DNA from: Rhynchopus sp. YZ270_cl-10
Lineage: Eukaryota > Euglenozoa > Diplonemea > Diplonemida > Diplonemidae
DNA length: 64,000 bases
Direction of reading: 5' to 3'
Assembly: GCA_964035575.1 (NCBI GenBank)
Contig: OZ037888.1
Coordinates: 1,178,001 to 1,242,000 of the forward strand
Shown: in pieces, positions 31,293 to 42,700 of the stretch
Numbering within the stretch: the stretch's first letter is position 1
Layout of the letters: each line of letters starts with the position of its first letter
Notes under the pieces: model-generated
The model's input: only the letters and a program-made list of their open reading frames with translations
Databases searched by the model: none
What the model was told of the DNA's origin: nothing
Made by a program: the position numbers and the translations under genes

Positions 31293-31409
31293 ACCACCTG
31301 ATTTTTACCCCGCGTATAGGCGCGTATAGCGCGTAAAGGCTGGGAAAAATGGGTGGGGCTTGGACTACGCCCCTTTTCGCGCCTATACGCGGGGTAAAAA
31401 TCAGGTGGT
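31293..31409. mobile_element. 117-bp MITE with perfect 32-base inverted ends
   Basis: Bases 31293-31324 are the exact reverse complement of 31378-31409. The arms begin ACCACCTGATTTTTACCCCG and continue with CGTATAGGCGCG. Only about 53 bases lie between the arms. Perfect arms imply recent insertion or active selection for the hairpin. The flanks share no clear duplication longer than two or three bases. The ACCACCTGATTTTTA end also occurs inside element E at about 37621. Confidence 0.8.
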
Positions 31410-31504
31410 ACAAAAATCAACACAAAAAAAAAAAAAACGTCGTTGCGTCGAATATTTTTCGTTTGTTCTTTTTCCTCTTCTTGCTGCCTGTTTTTTTTTG
31501 TATA

Positions 31505-31552
31505 AGGTGACTAAGCACGAGAGGCTTAGGTTCATCTTATAAACTTTTCTTT
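31505..31552 (+). repeat. Family B, typical copy
   Basis: The same sequence as the copy at 23075 across the 45-base core, followed by a TTTTTTTCTTTCTC tract. Confidence 0.7.
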
Positions 31553-32133
31553 TTTTCTTTCTCAGTGTATCCCCCCCCTATGCAGATTTGCCACCTCGGG
31601 GAAATGGGCGTCGACGTACGTAAATTCGGTTGATTGTCGAGCCTAGTTGTTTAGGCAAAAAAGACTTCACCCCTGAGTGAGGGGGGGGAGTGGGAAGGGG
31701 GAAGAGGCTTTGTGTCAACAAATCTTTTGTTCCATCAAAAGATTTTTTTTTCTCTTCGAAAGAAGTTCCTCTGTGTTCCTTCCTTCTTCCTGTTCCTCTC
31801 CCTCTACCCCAACTGTTGCAAGAAAATACTCTGAAAGTTCAGAAACACGAAAAAAAAAGTAAAACAAAACAAAAAGACATCTCTTTTGAAGCAAGCTTCA
31901 CATTTATTTATAAAAAAAAAAATGAAATATCCACCCCTTCTTTATGTATTCGTTGTTGATCGCATTCATCTTTTTTAAAATATAATTTCCACATTCTTTC
32001 ATTTCAAGAGCCACAGTTGCCTACCCCCACACTATATCCCATCTTCAAGACTCCACCCCACCACCCCACACCACACCACCCAGGTGACCCCCTCTCACCC
32101 TCTCCCCCCGCGCCTCTCTTCGTACACTAAACA

Positions 32134-33940
32134 ATGTTGTGCAATGTCGCAAAGCGGTACAACTCTGGGATACCACGGGTCATGGGGTTTTCAAACAGGA
32201 AGTTGGAGCGTATTAAGCCTTCCCTGTGGAACTCTTTTAAGCACCGTGACTCACCGATGGGCGAGGCGCGGAACAGGAACGAGTCGAAGAAGCAGTTGGC
32301 AGCGTCTGGCCCGCTCGAGGTGCGCGAAGATATGGTCGAGGCCCCCACGGTACCTGTCGCGCCATCGTCCGACTACAACCCACATGGCGAGTTTATTGAG
32401 AGCGAGCCGCACACCTGGGAGAAGGTGATTCAGGAGGGTGTTGCCTCGCCTGCTGATGAGTTTGGGAGGAAAATGTTTCATTTGGACTCAAAAAAGCCGG
32501 ACATCAACACAAACCTGTATGTGCAGATCATTGTCGACGCGCTCGAAGAGGCTGCCGCTGAGGACATTGTTGTGATAGACTGCACGCAGAAGCATATGTT
32601 CTTCCCAGACACCTACGAATGGTATTGGATGGAGGGCAGGGTGCAGCGCCGCATCGATGTTGTAGTCATGGCAAGCGGGAAGTCGATCCAGCACATCGAA
32701 ACGGTTCTTGCGGCAGTTCTCGACAAAGGCAAAAAGGGGTTGATCCCTGTAGAGTCGTCCTCCGTAGGTAAGGACCTCAACCCTGTAAAGGAGGAGATCT
32801 TCTGGCACGTCAAGATCCCCTGCGGCAAGATCATGATTGAGATCGGCCACCCCTACAAACGGGAATACAAAATGACCGAGCGCCACCTCATATGCAAGAC
32901 AACAGAACACTCTGGGCGCATGATGGAGGACATGCTTCTGGACCAGGGGTGGGTGCGGGTGTGGGACTACTGGACACCGAATGCACCGTGTGTGTCGCGG
33001 TCTGACTTTGAGGGTGTATACGCGCAGGAGCGCTGCCATGGTTGGGAGCGGCTGGATGTGCTTAAGCCTGAGTACGTCGTGACCGACGCAGACATCGATA
33101 GGCGGAGGGCTACTCAGCCGTCAGAACCTGGGGTATCGGCGGAAGACCTGACCGAGCCGCTGACGGACGAAGCGCGTTCCAAACTGCGCGAATTCCTGAA
33201 GGAGCGTGCGCAGATGTTCAATGAACCTGCACATCGCCCCATGGGTGCGAATATTGCAACAGAAGGCGTGTCCGACAACGTCACCTTCACGGACAGCCCG
33301 CCTCCAGAAGTCACTGAAGAAGATATCGACAACTACGCTGCAAAGCTGCGTAAACGCTTCTCTACTGAGAACATCCACATCGAATCCCCTGAAACCAAGG
33401 AACGGAAGGACAAGGAGTGGTACGAATACGAGGCGTATGTAAAAAGAAAGGGGGGGGGTGGGGGGTCCTTTAAGTTCTTAGTTTGCTGCTGTGTGGCAAT
33501 TTGTCAAAACGACAAAAATACGCTGTGTCCTATCAGTAATTTCTCGCCAATCTCTTTGGGATGTACCAGGCAGAATGTCGAGAACAACAAAATAACACAA
33601 AACACCCCTAACCACAACAGCCGCCGAGACGCACGCCTGCGTAAGTACGGATATTATGACTACGTTGAGCTGAGCAACGACTACCACAGAGGGGTATGTA
33701 GCAATACACAACCAATGTTTTTTTTGTCCCACAAATGCTTTTTGTGCACCGGGAGCACCCCAAAGAACCATTGCGCAAACCTTTAAACATTTTCCTCCAC
33801 AGCGTCTTGTTCTCCCCGACCGGATACACACCTGGGACACCACGCAAGGCATGTCAGAAGTCTATGTCACCCCGCACCCAGAGAATTACCTGGGAAAGCC
33901 ACGTGATACGTACTGGGGGCCCGGGTGGTACGATATATAG
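32134..33940 (+). CDS. RsfS/Iojap-domain protein (MALSU1-like), probably mitochondrial
   Basis: RsfS-family proteins bind the large ribosomal subunit and block or time subunit joining; MALSU1 does this in mitochondria. Three exons (32134-33434, 33621-33693, 33803-33940; phases 2 and 0) give 503 residues. The first 40 residues are basic and lack acids, as in a mitochondrial targeting peptide. The RsfS core lies at about 129-275: YVQIIVDALEEAAAEDIVVID, then VVVMASGKSIQHIE, then the stretch from WHVKIPCGKIMIEIGHPYK to EYKMTERHLI. It differs from bacterial RsfS in having extra segments within the core and a long C-terminal extension (about 290-503), which may be lineage specific. It ends in an aromatic-rich tail. 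Another role in mitochondrial translation cannot be excluded. Confidence 0.7.
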
Positions 33941-34362
33941 CAAAGGCTCGCATCGCCTTTGGGGCAGGGTCAAGGGGGTAACATCGTTGTTGCGAGTTAC
34001 AAAATATATGGCACTATGCCAGTATTTCCCACCCTATTCCCCCAAAAGAAAGAGTCAGTTACGTTAGACAACAGAGGAAAAAAAAAAGTGGGGCCTCCGT
34101 AAAACTCTTGTTTCCGTTGACACTCTTTTCAACACTTTTTTTGATGAGGTGCTTTTGCGAGTAAACCTAGCGGCATTCCTGATGTATGAAGTGAAAATTC
34201 CACCAAAACCCAGGTATTTGCATAGGTGCGCGCACTAATACCCTAATACCCTGTATTCTCCTTGTACTACTACCTTGTACATGATGACATATATCGGGAG
34301 AAAAGTGAAACAATTGCCCCACCTTTAAACCACACCCTCACACCCAAGAGAAACACGTAGCA
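33941..34362. other. RsfS-WD40 spacer
   Basis: Short spacer with no gene or recognised repeat. It ends in a C/A-rich stretch shortly before the next start. Confidence 0.5.
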
Positions 34363-36460
34363 ATGCCTACACTATTGGGGGGGTCCAAGGACAAGGAGCA
34401 GGATGGTCTTGACGGTGTCGCGAATTTCAAGCAAAAGCACGCCTGCCGTGCGGTCATTGCAACACCGCAGTACCTCGTCATCGGCGGGAGCAAGGTGCAC
34501 TTCTACGACAAACGGATGGGCAACGATCACGTGCAGGAGATCAAGACCGGCACTGAAATAACTACCCTGTATGGAACACACCTCTGCTTTTTCTTGAACT
34601 CTCCCACAGCCCTTGCCTGTGGATACCCACAACACATTCCCCACAAAGTACCCCTTTTATAAGCTATCATGAGCATCTCTGCAGGGGTCTCTGCCACCAC
34701 ACATCGACCTCCACCTCGGCATGGGCAATGTTCTCTTATGTTATTGGGAACGATTAGGGATTAGTGGGGACTACCTACATTTGCTTTCAAACACATCCAC
34801 ATCCCATCTACCCTTCCCAGGCACTACGCAGCAGAGAGCGAGCGCATGTACATCGGTTTCGTTGACGGGTCTCTGAAGACTGTGCTCATGTCAAAAGACG
34901 CGCCCACACCTCCTGAGGTATGTCGCATGCAAGTGCTTCTCTTTTCTAGTTTTAAAAAATACACCACACAGTCGCTCGAAGCTGGCAAGAAGATGCACCA
35001 GGCGTCCATCTGCTGCCTCGACTTCAAGGAGCCCAACCTATACTGCGGTGCGTCCGACGGGAGCATCACTGTGTGGGGCACACTCACCACAGTGTCTGCG
35101 ACACGCGAGCGGCCGAAGAAGCCGCACAAACACACCATCGTGAAGTTCTTCCCCGACAAGGAGATCTCCATCGTTGCGACCCCGGAGCGTGTGTCCGTCT
35201 TCCAGGGCAGCGACTTCGACGACGACAAGGCGGGGTCCTTCATCGGCCTCTCGACACCCGTCAAGGCTGTGACCGGGTTTTCCACTGAATACGGGGCAAG
35301 GGCTTTTGTCGGTATGTTCAAAGGGGAGAAATGTGTGTGATATGTTATGAACATCATACAGGTTGCGAGGATGGTTCGATATTGTGTTTCGACATCAAAG
35401 ACGGAGAAGAGGGCGGACAGATAGGAGCGGTAAAGGAGCTCGAAAAAATACACACAAAAGCGATTCATTGCATGGAGATGTTCGGACACTACTTGTGTGC
35501 AACTGCGCACGACAAACTCGTGTCGATGTGGAATGGGAGTGTGAGCACGCAGGATTTCAGCATGATCCGAAAGTATGTTTGGGGAGAAAAATATGCACAA
35601 AAAACCCCCAAGCTTTGCCATTTAAAACGTTTTTCGTGTTTTGTTTGTGTCCTGTATATTTTTCTTTATCAGATTATGGCACAAAGGTTTGGTGACGGAG
35701 ATGTGCGTGGACGGTGGCCTGAACGACCCTGACGGTGCGTTGTGGTGCTTCGACGAATCGAATAAGAAAATCTACAACATTGTGATGAAAACCCACCTGC
35801 GACGTGGAGGCCACGAGACCAAGCTGTCGTTCAACGTTACTGAAGAGGTACACATCCCACACCCCCTGCCCCACCCCCCTCCCTCATACACACTGCACAT
35901 TATCACACATTAATACCAATACGTAGGCACCCCACGTATTCTCAATCACCCCCCTCCATCCCATCACCCACTCACACTCACCCACGTCATACAAACCTTT
36001 CTTTTGCACTTTCAGCTCTTTTTTTAAACGTCTTCGGTGTGGTCAACAATCTCCTTTCATTCTATACCTCAAAAAGCTCTGAACACATCACCCCCCCTCA
36101 CAGAGTGCAGTCACAATCACAGATGCGTTGTCACCTCCGCCGTTCAGCTCCGAGCACGATGCTGTCAGCAATACAGACGACCAAGCGGAGGTGCATTTGC
36201 AGTACAAAGACTTCTACGCAGATAGCGGGAACATGCAGTCGATCTTCGATCTTGCGAGCGAGTGGATCAACAGCAGGCGCGCCACAATCCGCGTCTGGTC
36301 TGTGAACACTGTGCCCATCGTGGGCAGCAACACCACCACCGACGCGCTCTTCAAGCACTCCCTCAACCAGTCTGTCTACGAAGCCACGCTTCGAACCAAA
36401 CCCGAAAACGCTGTCTCCGTCGTCAACATCGTCAGGGTAGTGTACAGCTCCACAAGCTAA
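34363..36460 (+). CDS. Multi-exon WD40-type protein
   Basis: I read exons 34363-34568, 34821-34917, 34972-35311, 35362-35572, 35673-35847 and 36104-36460, with matching phases at most junctions. The stretch between 34569 and 34820 probably holds one further short exon whose limits I cannot fix. The protein has beta-propeller-like segments (CCLDFKEPNLYCGASDGSITVW, GCEDGSILCFD, LCATAHDKLVSMWN). The C-terminal exon (about 118 residues) is outside the propeller and acidic at first. There is no signal peptide or catalytic motif, so it is probably a scaffold. The intron 34918-34971 is a multiple of three and could be retained without breaking the frame. The family is not recognised. Confidence 0.7.
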
Positions 36461-36740
36461 AATCACCGTGAATTCTGTGCAAATAGAGCAAAAAAGAAAA
36501 GCGTTGTGTCTTTACACGTTTATCCAATTTTCAAAGAACGAAAAAAAAGCAAAAGGCGTCGTCCTGCATGACCCCGCGGGTATCTTAGGCGATTGTCATA
36601 TGGGGTAGGGGTGAGGGGATAATAGATCGGGGGGGTGTGGACTCTGTGGGGCTATTTTTCAAAATATGGTTTTTGAAAAGTGGGGGGGAAAAAAAATTCA
36701 AAAAGGTAGAGAAGTTGGGTGGTTGTCTGATAAAAGAAAT

Positions 36741-36800
36741 AAATAAAACCTACATTCTCGAACTTTTTTCTACCAAAAGGGGTTTTTCATTGGGCGCATC
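36741..36800 (+). repeat. Repeat family F, copy 1
   Basis: ACATTCTCGAACTTTT, CTAC, then TTTCATTGG-CGCATC. The second copy is inside OFD1 intron 1 (58781). Confidence 0.55.
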
Positions 36801-37462
36801 TCCCGACGAAACCCCACTCTCTTGGTGCGGGGGGGTGATTGTCGATAGCAGCAAATTAAAAAAAAAATTAAAAAAAAGGCAACCTGCGTCTATACCTTCC
36901 GCAGCACAGAGGCTTCGGCCGAGCTGCGTATCTTTACCCAGCCGTTGGTGTAAAGTGACTATGGGGGGGTTTTACCGAAAATAAAAAAAGTTCTGTCTTC
37001 TTTTAGGTTGATACGATATGCAATGTCGCGGCATTGTTCATCCTTACAAAATTTTTCTCTTTTTTTCTTTCAAGTAGCGATTTTTTTTCTGTCTGATTCT
37101 GTCTGAAAAGCACTGGCCCCCTTCTCGCGAAAGAACGGGGCTTCTTCATATCTCCTGTTCTTCGCCCCTCCCCCCATCTTGTACCATTTGACTCGATACG
37201 AAAGGAGACGCAGATTTCTTGGGATGTTTCAAACCAAAGTTGAAATGAATCTATTTGAAAACAGTACAATAAAAGAAACCTGAAAACTATTAGTGAAAAG
37301 GCACCAATATCAAATTCTTTTGTCACGTTTTTTTTATAAATTTATTGTTTTCAGTCAAAAAAGATTTACCCAGTCTTCACGGTTCAATCGCAAATAGAAG
37401 CGGCTTCTCGTCACTCTTAAGGAACTGCGTCTTTGCCTTCTGTAGTACAAAAAAAAAAAAAA

Positions 37463-37505
37463 GTATAGTGGAGCTCATCCTCGGGTGTATACACTAATAC
37501 AAAAA
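37463..37505 (+). repeat. Family C, copy 3
   Basis: GTATAGTGGAGCTCATCCTC, then GGGTGTATACACTAATAC. The CAACCAAG end is missing. Confidence 0.6.
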
Positions 37506-37549
37506 GGCTTTGGCCCATATTGAGAGTGTTGGTAGAAGCTGCCATTATT

Positions 37550-37714
37550 TTTTTTTTACGCACACTACTTTGTGGGCGGAAAATGTCACGTCGTTCACTC
37601 ACCCAACCGTGCTCCGCAACACCACCTGATTTTTAGTTAGTGTGTGTGGAAGCGTCAACGCATCAAACAACTACAAGAAGGAGGGGGTGAGGGAACGACA
37701 AGTGACACTTTTTT
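37550..37714 (+). mobile_element. Foldback element E, copy 2
   Basis: Same arms and body as the copy at 30983 in the opposite orientation. The centre has lost the CACCCAACAG piece. Confidence 0.7.
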
Positions 37715-37984
37715 AGCACAGACCCTAGACTCACCATTCTTACTGTTCAAAAGCACCAAAGCCCAATTGCTTGCTCTGGAAAAAAGCGTGTATATCTATA
37801 GGAACCAAACAAAACAGGCTCAAAATATTCCGAAAATATTTAGTTTGTTTTTGTGCTTTCATCCGGATGGCTGGCAGCGTTACGTGGGTGCCATCTTCAC
37901 TTTTTTTTTCCCCCCCTCTACCTACGTTCCCCTGAGTTTATACCGCAGCTGTGTTTGTTGAGCCAGAGGGGGGTTTTTTTTTTT

Positions 37985-38097
37985 TTACGCACACTACTTT
38001 GTGAGCGGAAAGTGTCACGTCGTTCACTCACCCAACCGTGCTCCGCAACACCACCACCCAACAGGTGATTTTTAGTGTGTGTGGAAGCGTCAACGCA
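37985..38097 (+). mobile_element. Foldback element E, copy 3 (3' part missing)
   Basis: Matches the other copies up to GGAAGCGTCAACGCA and then breaks off into unrelated sequence, so the second arm is absent. Confidence 0.7.
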
Positions 38098-38595
38098 ATT
38101 GTGTGTGCACGGGAGGTGCGTTCGTGCGTCACCTTCGTCTTCTTCGTTGTCGTGTCTGCAACCCCCTTCAGGTGTCGTTAATTCTTTTGAATCCCTTCTT
38201 CGTTTCCTAGATGCATCAATTCATCTTACAAGGTTTCCTTCTGAATATCGCACAAGACGCATATTACATATGTGACAAGCGTTTGTTTGTGTGTCCCACC
38301 CCGTGTCTTTTCTTGTACAATTTGTGAGCTTTGCAACGTAATCTTTTTTTAAGAGCAAGTCTTAGTTGGTGTGCTAGACATACATGAAGCACCTTTTTTT
38401 TTGTATCCTTTTTTCCTGACGCGATTCACCTTTTTGCATTACGGTTTTTCTTAACAACACACCCATGGTGTCGCCCCCCAAAAAAAAAACTCCCTGTTAA
38501 GCCCAACGCTGCATGTCAGAGCTAAAAAGGGTTTATTATGTGTAAAGGTGGGAAACCTGCTTGCTCAGTAACCTGGGGTTGCATTCTTTTTATAA

Positions 38596-38648
38596 AGGTG
38601 GCAATAAGCGCATGAGAGGCTTAGGGTCATCTTACCAACTTTATTCTT
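38596..38648 (+). repeat. Family B copy
   Basis: AAGGTGGCAATAAGCGCATGA, then GAGGCTTAGGGTCATCTTAC. An A copy follows after about 90 bases, in the same order as in the composite repeats. Confidence 0.6.
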
Positions 38649-38738
38649 TCTCGGTAAACAGAAATTTGGGTGCATTTAGTGCACCCTATTATACCTTCTA
38701 TCCGGTAGAATAGACAGTATATGAAACAATCTTTTCTC

Positions 38739-38820
38739 AGAAATGGATGGTTGGGGGGGGTGCATCTCTCATACCAAGGTACACTGTTCACAGGGGCTTT
38801 TTTTTTTTTTGTATTTCAAG
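38739..38820 (+). repeat. Family A copy
   Basis: GAAATGGATGGTTGGGGG, then ACCAAGGTACACTGTTCACA, a T run and GTATTTCAAG. Confidence 0.6.
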
Positions 38821-39782
38821 ATTTCAGTGCATTTTTTAAGGGATTTTCTGTGAAGAAAGATTGGGGGCTACTACTCCTCCGTGATGGTGGTCTGTAGTCA
38901 AACAAAAACCCCTTTTATGTACACTGGGCAGCTTTGGACGTGACCACATCCACCTGTGGAGGGGGTAGTGATTGCCCATCATGATACAGCCATAGGAGGG
39001 GGTGTCATATGCATCATAAGAGAAGAGAGATTCCTTCATCTTGTCAAGGTTTTCTCTTCGTTTGAAGTTTTGCAGTTCAGTTTAGATTTATATTTTTGTT
39101 GTGGGGATACGATTGGTGCCGGCATTTTTGGCGAATCCCAGCGAGGCCTTTGATTGAGATCTTACAAACTGGTGTGTTATTCAGGGGGTACGGAGAACCC
39201 ACGGGACAACCCACGGAGAACTGTTTCGGGCTATATTAAGATTTGCGGAGCACCTTCGGGGGAACCACGGAGAATCCGTTTGGTGATCACACAAACTTTT
39301 TCTCTGTTTTTTTTTCCAAATCGTGCACAATCCTCAGAGAAGGATAAAGGGGTGGGGGGTGAGTCCACACATTGCTGAATCTTGGTGCGCAAACGAAAGA
39401 GAGGGGTGCACATTTCATTTTTTTTTCTCTCCAAGTTTTCTCTCTGTAGTTTTCTCTCGTCCCTCCCAAGAACGAACTGTTGTATTCTTAAAATACCCAC
39501 AAAGCAACACCAGCACCGCTCACTTTTTTTTTTGCAAAAAATGAACAAAAAAAGGGCCACACACAAAAAAAAAAAAAAAAAAAACACCTCTTTAAACAAT
39601 CACACCTCTCTCTCTCCAACCCCCTCCCTCCCTCTTTTCTCAAAACCACAACAAAGGTAGTACACATAACTATTTCTATCTCCTCCCCCCTCCCCCCTCC
39701 CCGGGCTCCCCTCTTTTCTTCATGTAGCCTCTCAGCAGTTTTTTTTTGTTATAATTAGAGAGGAAACCCCACATAGTCTATA

Positions 39783-42700
39783 ATGACACGATCCGGTGCT
39801 ATCTCGACGATAAATAAATTGGCGAGGGTGCTTGGGGAAGTGCATTTAAAATGGTTGAAAGGTAAGTTTGTGGATCAGGAAGTGAAGACATTGAACTTTG
39901 ATGGGTTTTGTGCTGCGGTGGATGCGACCTTGGTGAACATTGCGCATGAATACGCAGACAGCATGAAGGACGACACCACGTCTGAAGCCATTTTATGCGA
40001 ACGCCATCTACTACTCATCCGCAAAGATTTCGCTGAAGATGCTTTACTGAACGTCTTCCGCACCATCGACACTGACGGAGACCAGCTTGTAGATTGGGTA
40101 GACTTCTCTGCTTTTGTCGTAGAAGGCGCTTCAATCAAACAAACGATCAAGCAATTCCAGGAACGTCCCTCCACCACAGACTGCGATACACGAGATGTGG
40201 AAAAGGTGCTGTACATTGAGCAATGGCGGAAATTCGTTTTGTGCAGCCACAGCAAATTCGTGCATGTCTACACAACAGCGGGGGTGCTCTACGCGGAGCT
40301 TCAAGGGCATAAATCCTCTGTAATGGCGGCTGCATATCTGACACATATTGACCGTCTCGCGACGTCCTCCTCGGATAGTACTGTTATTATATGGGACGAA
40401 AAACAACGTGCCACGCTTCGTGTCATCCCTGTACCGCATCCGGTGTTGTCGATGGTAAGCATCAAGCTTGATTCCAGCATATTTCTCTTTGTAGGTGGAT
40501 TAGATAAAATTGTGAAGGGATACAATATGGATGTGTTGATGAATTGGACACAGCCTGAGCAGACCGAGCATGAGCAGACGAACACTTTGAACACAACCAA
40601 ACATGACGGAGTGGAGGAGAACACCTCGGTGTTCCGCCCGGCGCAGCTGCGACGTGAGAGGCAGGACAACAACAGCAACAACAACACACACGATGAGCGC
40701 GATGACGACGACGACGACGATGCCGACGACGACCGCAAACGCAAGAAGAAGAGCTGTGCCGTCCCCGGTGCCCCAGGAGGGCTTCTCTCCTCCAGCGACG
40801 ACGAAAAGGTCGGCGGTGTCGCAAACCTTCGTCGCGAATCCAAAAAGAAGTTCCGCCGCACCAACGCCGACACCCACACAGCCACAACAAGCTGCGACAA
40901 GAAGTGCCCCCCTACCGCGGTCCGCTTCGCAACCGGCCACGACGACTGGATCACAGACCTTCTCGTCATCCCCGAGCTCCGCCTCGTTGTGTCAGCCTCG
41001 CTCGACAAATCCGTCCGTGTCTGGGACGTCTTCACCGGAGAGCTCCGCTACAAGAAGCTAGGCCACACCAAAGGTGTGCTCTCCCTCTGCTACGTCGAGG
41101 AGTACAAGCTGCTGCTCTCCTCAGGCTACGGAAAGGAGGTCTGCGTCTGGAACCCTTTCACCCCAAACCCCGCCCTCGCGACTCTGACGGGACACGAAAA
41201 GCAGGTCTTGGGAGTGTGCTCCCTCGCAAACACACCAACCTGTGTGAGCATGGACATCACAGGGCGTGTCATCGTGTGGGATATCAGGATGTACTCACAG
41301 ACGCAGGTTTTAGGGGGTCCCATGAGCAAATCGTTACCAGGGTTGGTGCAGTGCTTCTGTCTGATCACGGACGATGCACACCTGCTTGCGGTGGGGCAGG
41401 GGATGTTGAGTTGGTTCAAGCCGAAGGAGAGTGCGCATATCCACAAGATCAAGACAAAGGTGACGGAAATTCTTCTGAACGTTGAGAAGCATGTTGTGGT
41501 GCTGGTCAGTGGGTCACGTCTGTACACCTACAGCTCGCTGGATGGGCGTCTGCTGCACAGCCATGACCGCCTTTCGCAGAGCTCCATCACGGGGATATGC
41601 TGGTGTGGGACAAGTGGACTGCTGGCGGTAGGGAATGAGGACGGCCGCATCAAGCTTGTGGACGCGACGACGGGTGTCGTGAGCGGGTCGCTGCGTGCTG
41701 CACTGCACTCCCCCATCCAGGGCCTCTGGAAGTACGGAGCAGACTCGGGGCGGGAGCGCAAGGAGCGTCTGCTGCTGGTGGTCAGCACAAAGGGGCAGAT
41801 CCTCGTCATCAGCTGTGCGCGCCTCAACAGCGAGCGTCCGATGGTGCGCCTCCAGGCGAACATCGGTGCCAACGAGAAGGCGGAGTTTGCGGTGTGCCAT
41901 TCGTTCTTCTCTCCTGCGACGGGGTGCCTGGTGCTGATTGGGAGCAACGAGGTATCGCCTGGTTTCAAACACATCCTTTTTTGCCCAACGATACATAAAC
42001 ACCTTTCACTACTCTTCGCACAGAACCCCTCTCAATCCTTCACCCTCCACAGGACTCACACTGCATGGAAGGCTGGACCCTCGAGAAGCAGGAGGCACCG
42101 TTCGCCTGCAAGGCCCTCCAGCATGAGGTCACTGCGGGGCAGATGGTCGACGAGCGGCAGTGCCTGCTTACTGCGAACAGCGCTGGCGAGCTGTGTGTGT
42201 GGAGCCAGGTACAGCACTCACACCCCCCCCCTCACTTTCACCCTCACTGATTCCAATCCCCACTCAACATACCCAAAAAAAACTATTTCACACAGGCGAA
42301 CCTGACTCTCATGATCGTCCTCCAGCTGGACTCCATCCAGAAGCAGCTAGACGCACCCACCACTGCGAAAGCGGATGTACAAGACGCGCCCTTTGTGGCG
42401 CACACCTTGACCTTCAGCGACGCTTCTTTGTGCATTGTGCTCTCCGACGAGAAGCGTGTGAAGAAGGTGAGCTTTCAGTGGATTGCCTGCTGCTTCTTTG
42501 AGGTGCACACCGACGCCTCCTGGAACATCATGCCGTCTGTCAACAACGAAGGTCTGTACATGCGACGGTATCTGATTGAAAAGAAGATCAAGGGGTCCAG
42601 CAATGAGGTACTTCTTGGTGTCGACCTGCGTCTCAACAAACGGGTTGCGCTCAAAACCGTGGCCCACATACCCGACTACCAAAGGGAAATCGCGCTCTGC

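Larger units (their letters stand above)
30063..32133. other. Foldback-rich spacer
   Basis: No gene. Three different hairpin-forming elements lie here within 1.4 kb (30082-30221, 30983-31148, 31293-31409), together with a C-type repeat at 30695 and a typical B copy at 31505. The final 500 bases are plain A/T-rich sequence with a pyrimidine-rich end before the next start. Confidence 0.6.
36461..39782. other. Repeat-dense spacer before the WD40-kinase gene
   Basis: No supported gene in 3.3 kb. It holds F-type (36741), C-type (37463), two E-type (37550, 37985), one B-type (38596) and one A-type (38739) repeats, plus poly-T and poly-A runs. It ends in a long C/T tract and an AG at 39726-39727. 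Confidence 0.6.
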
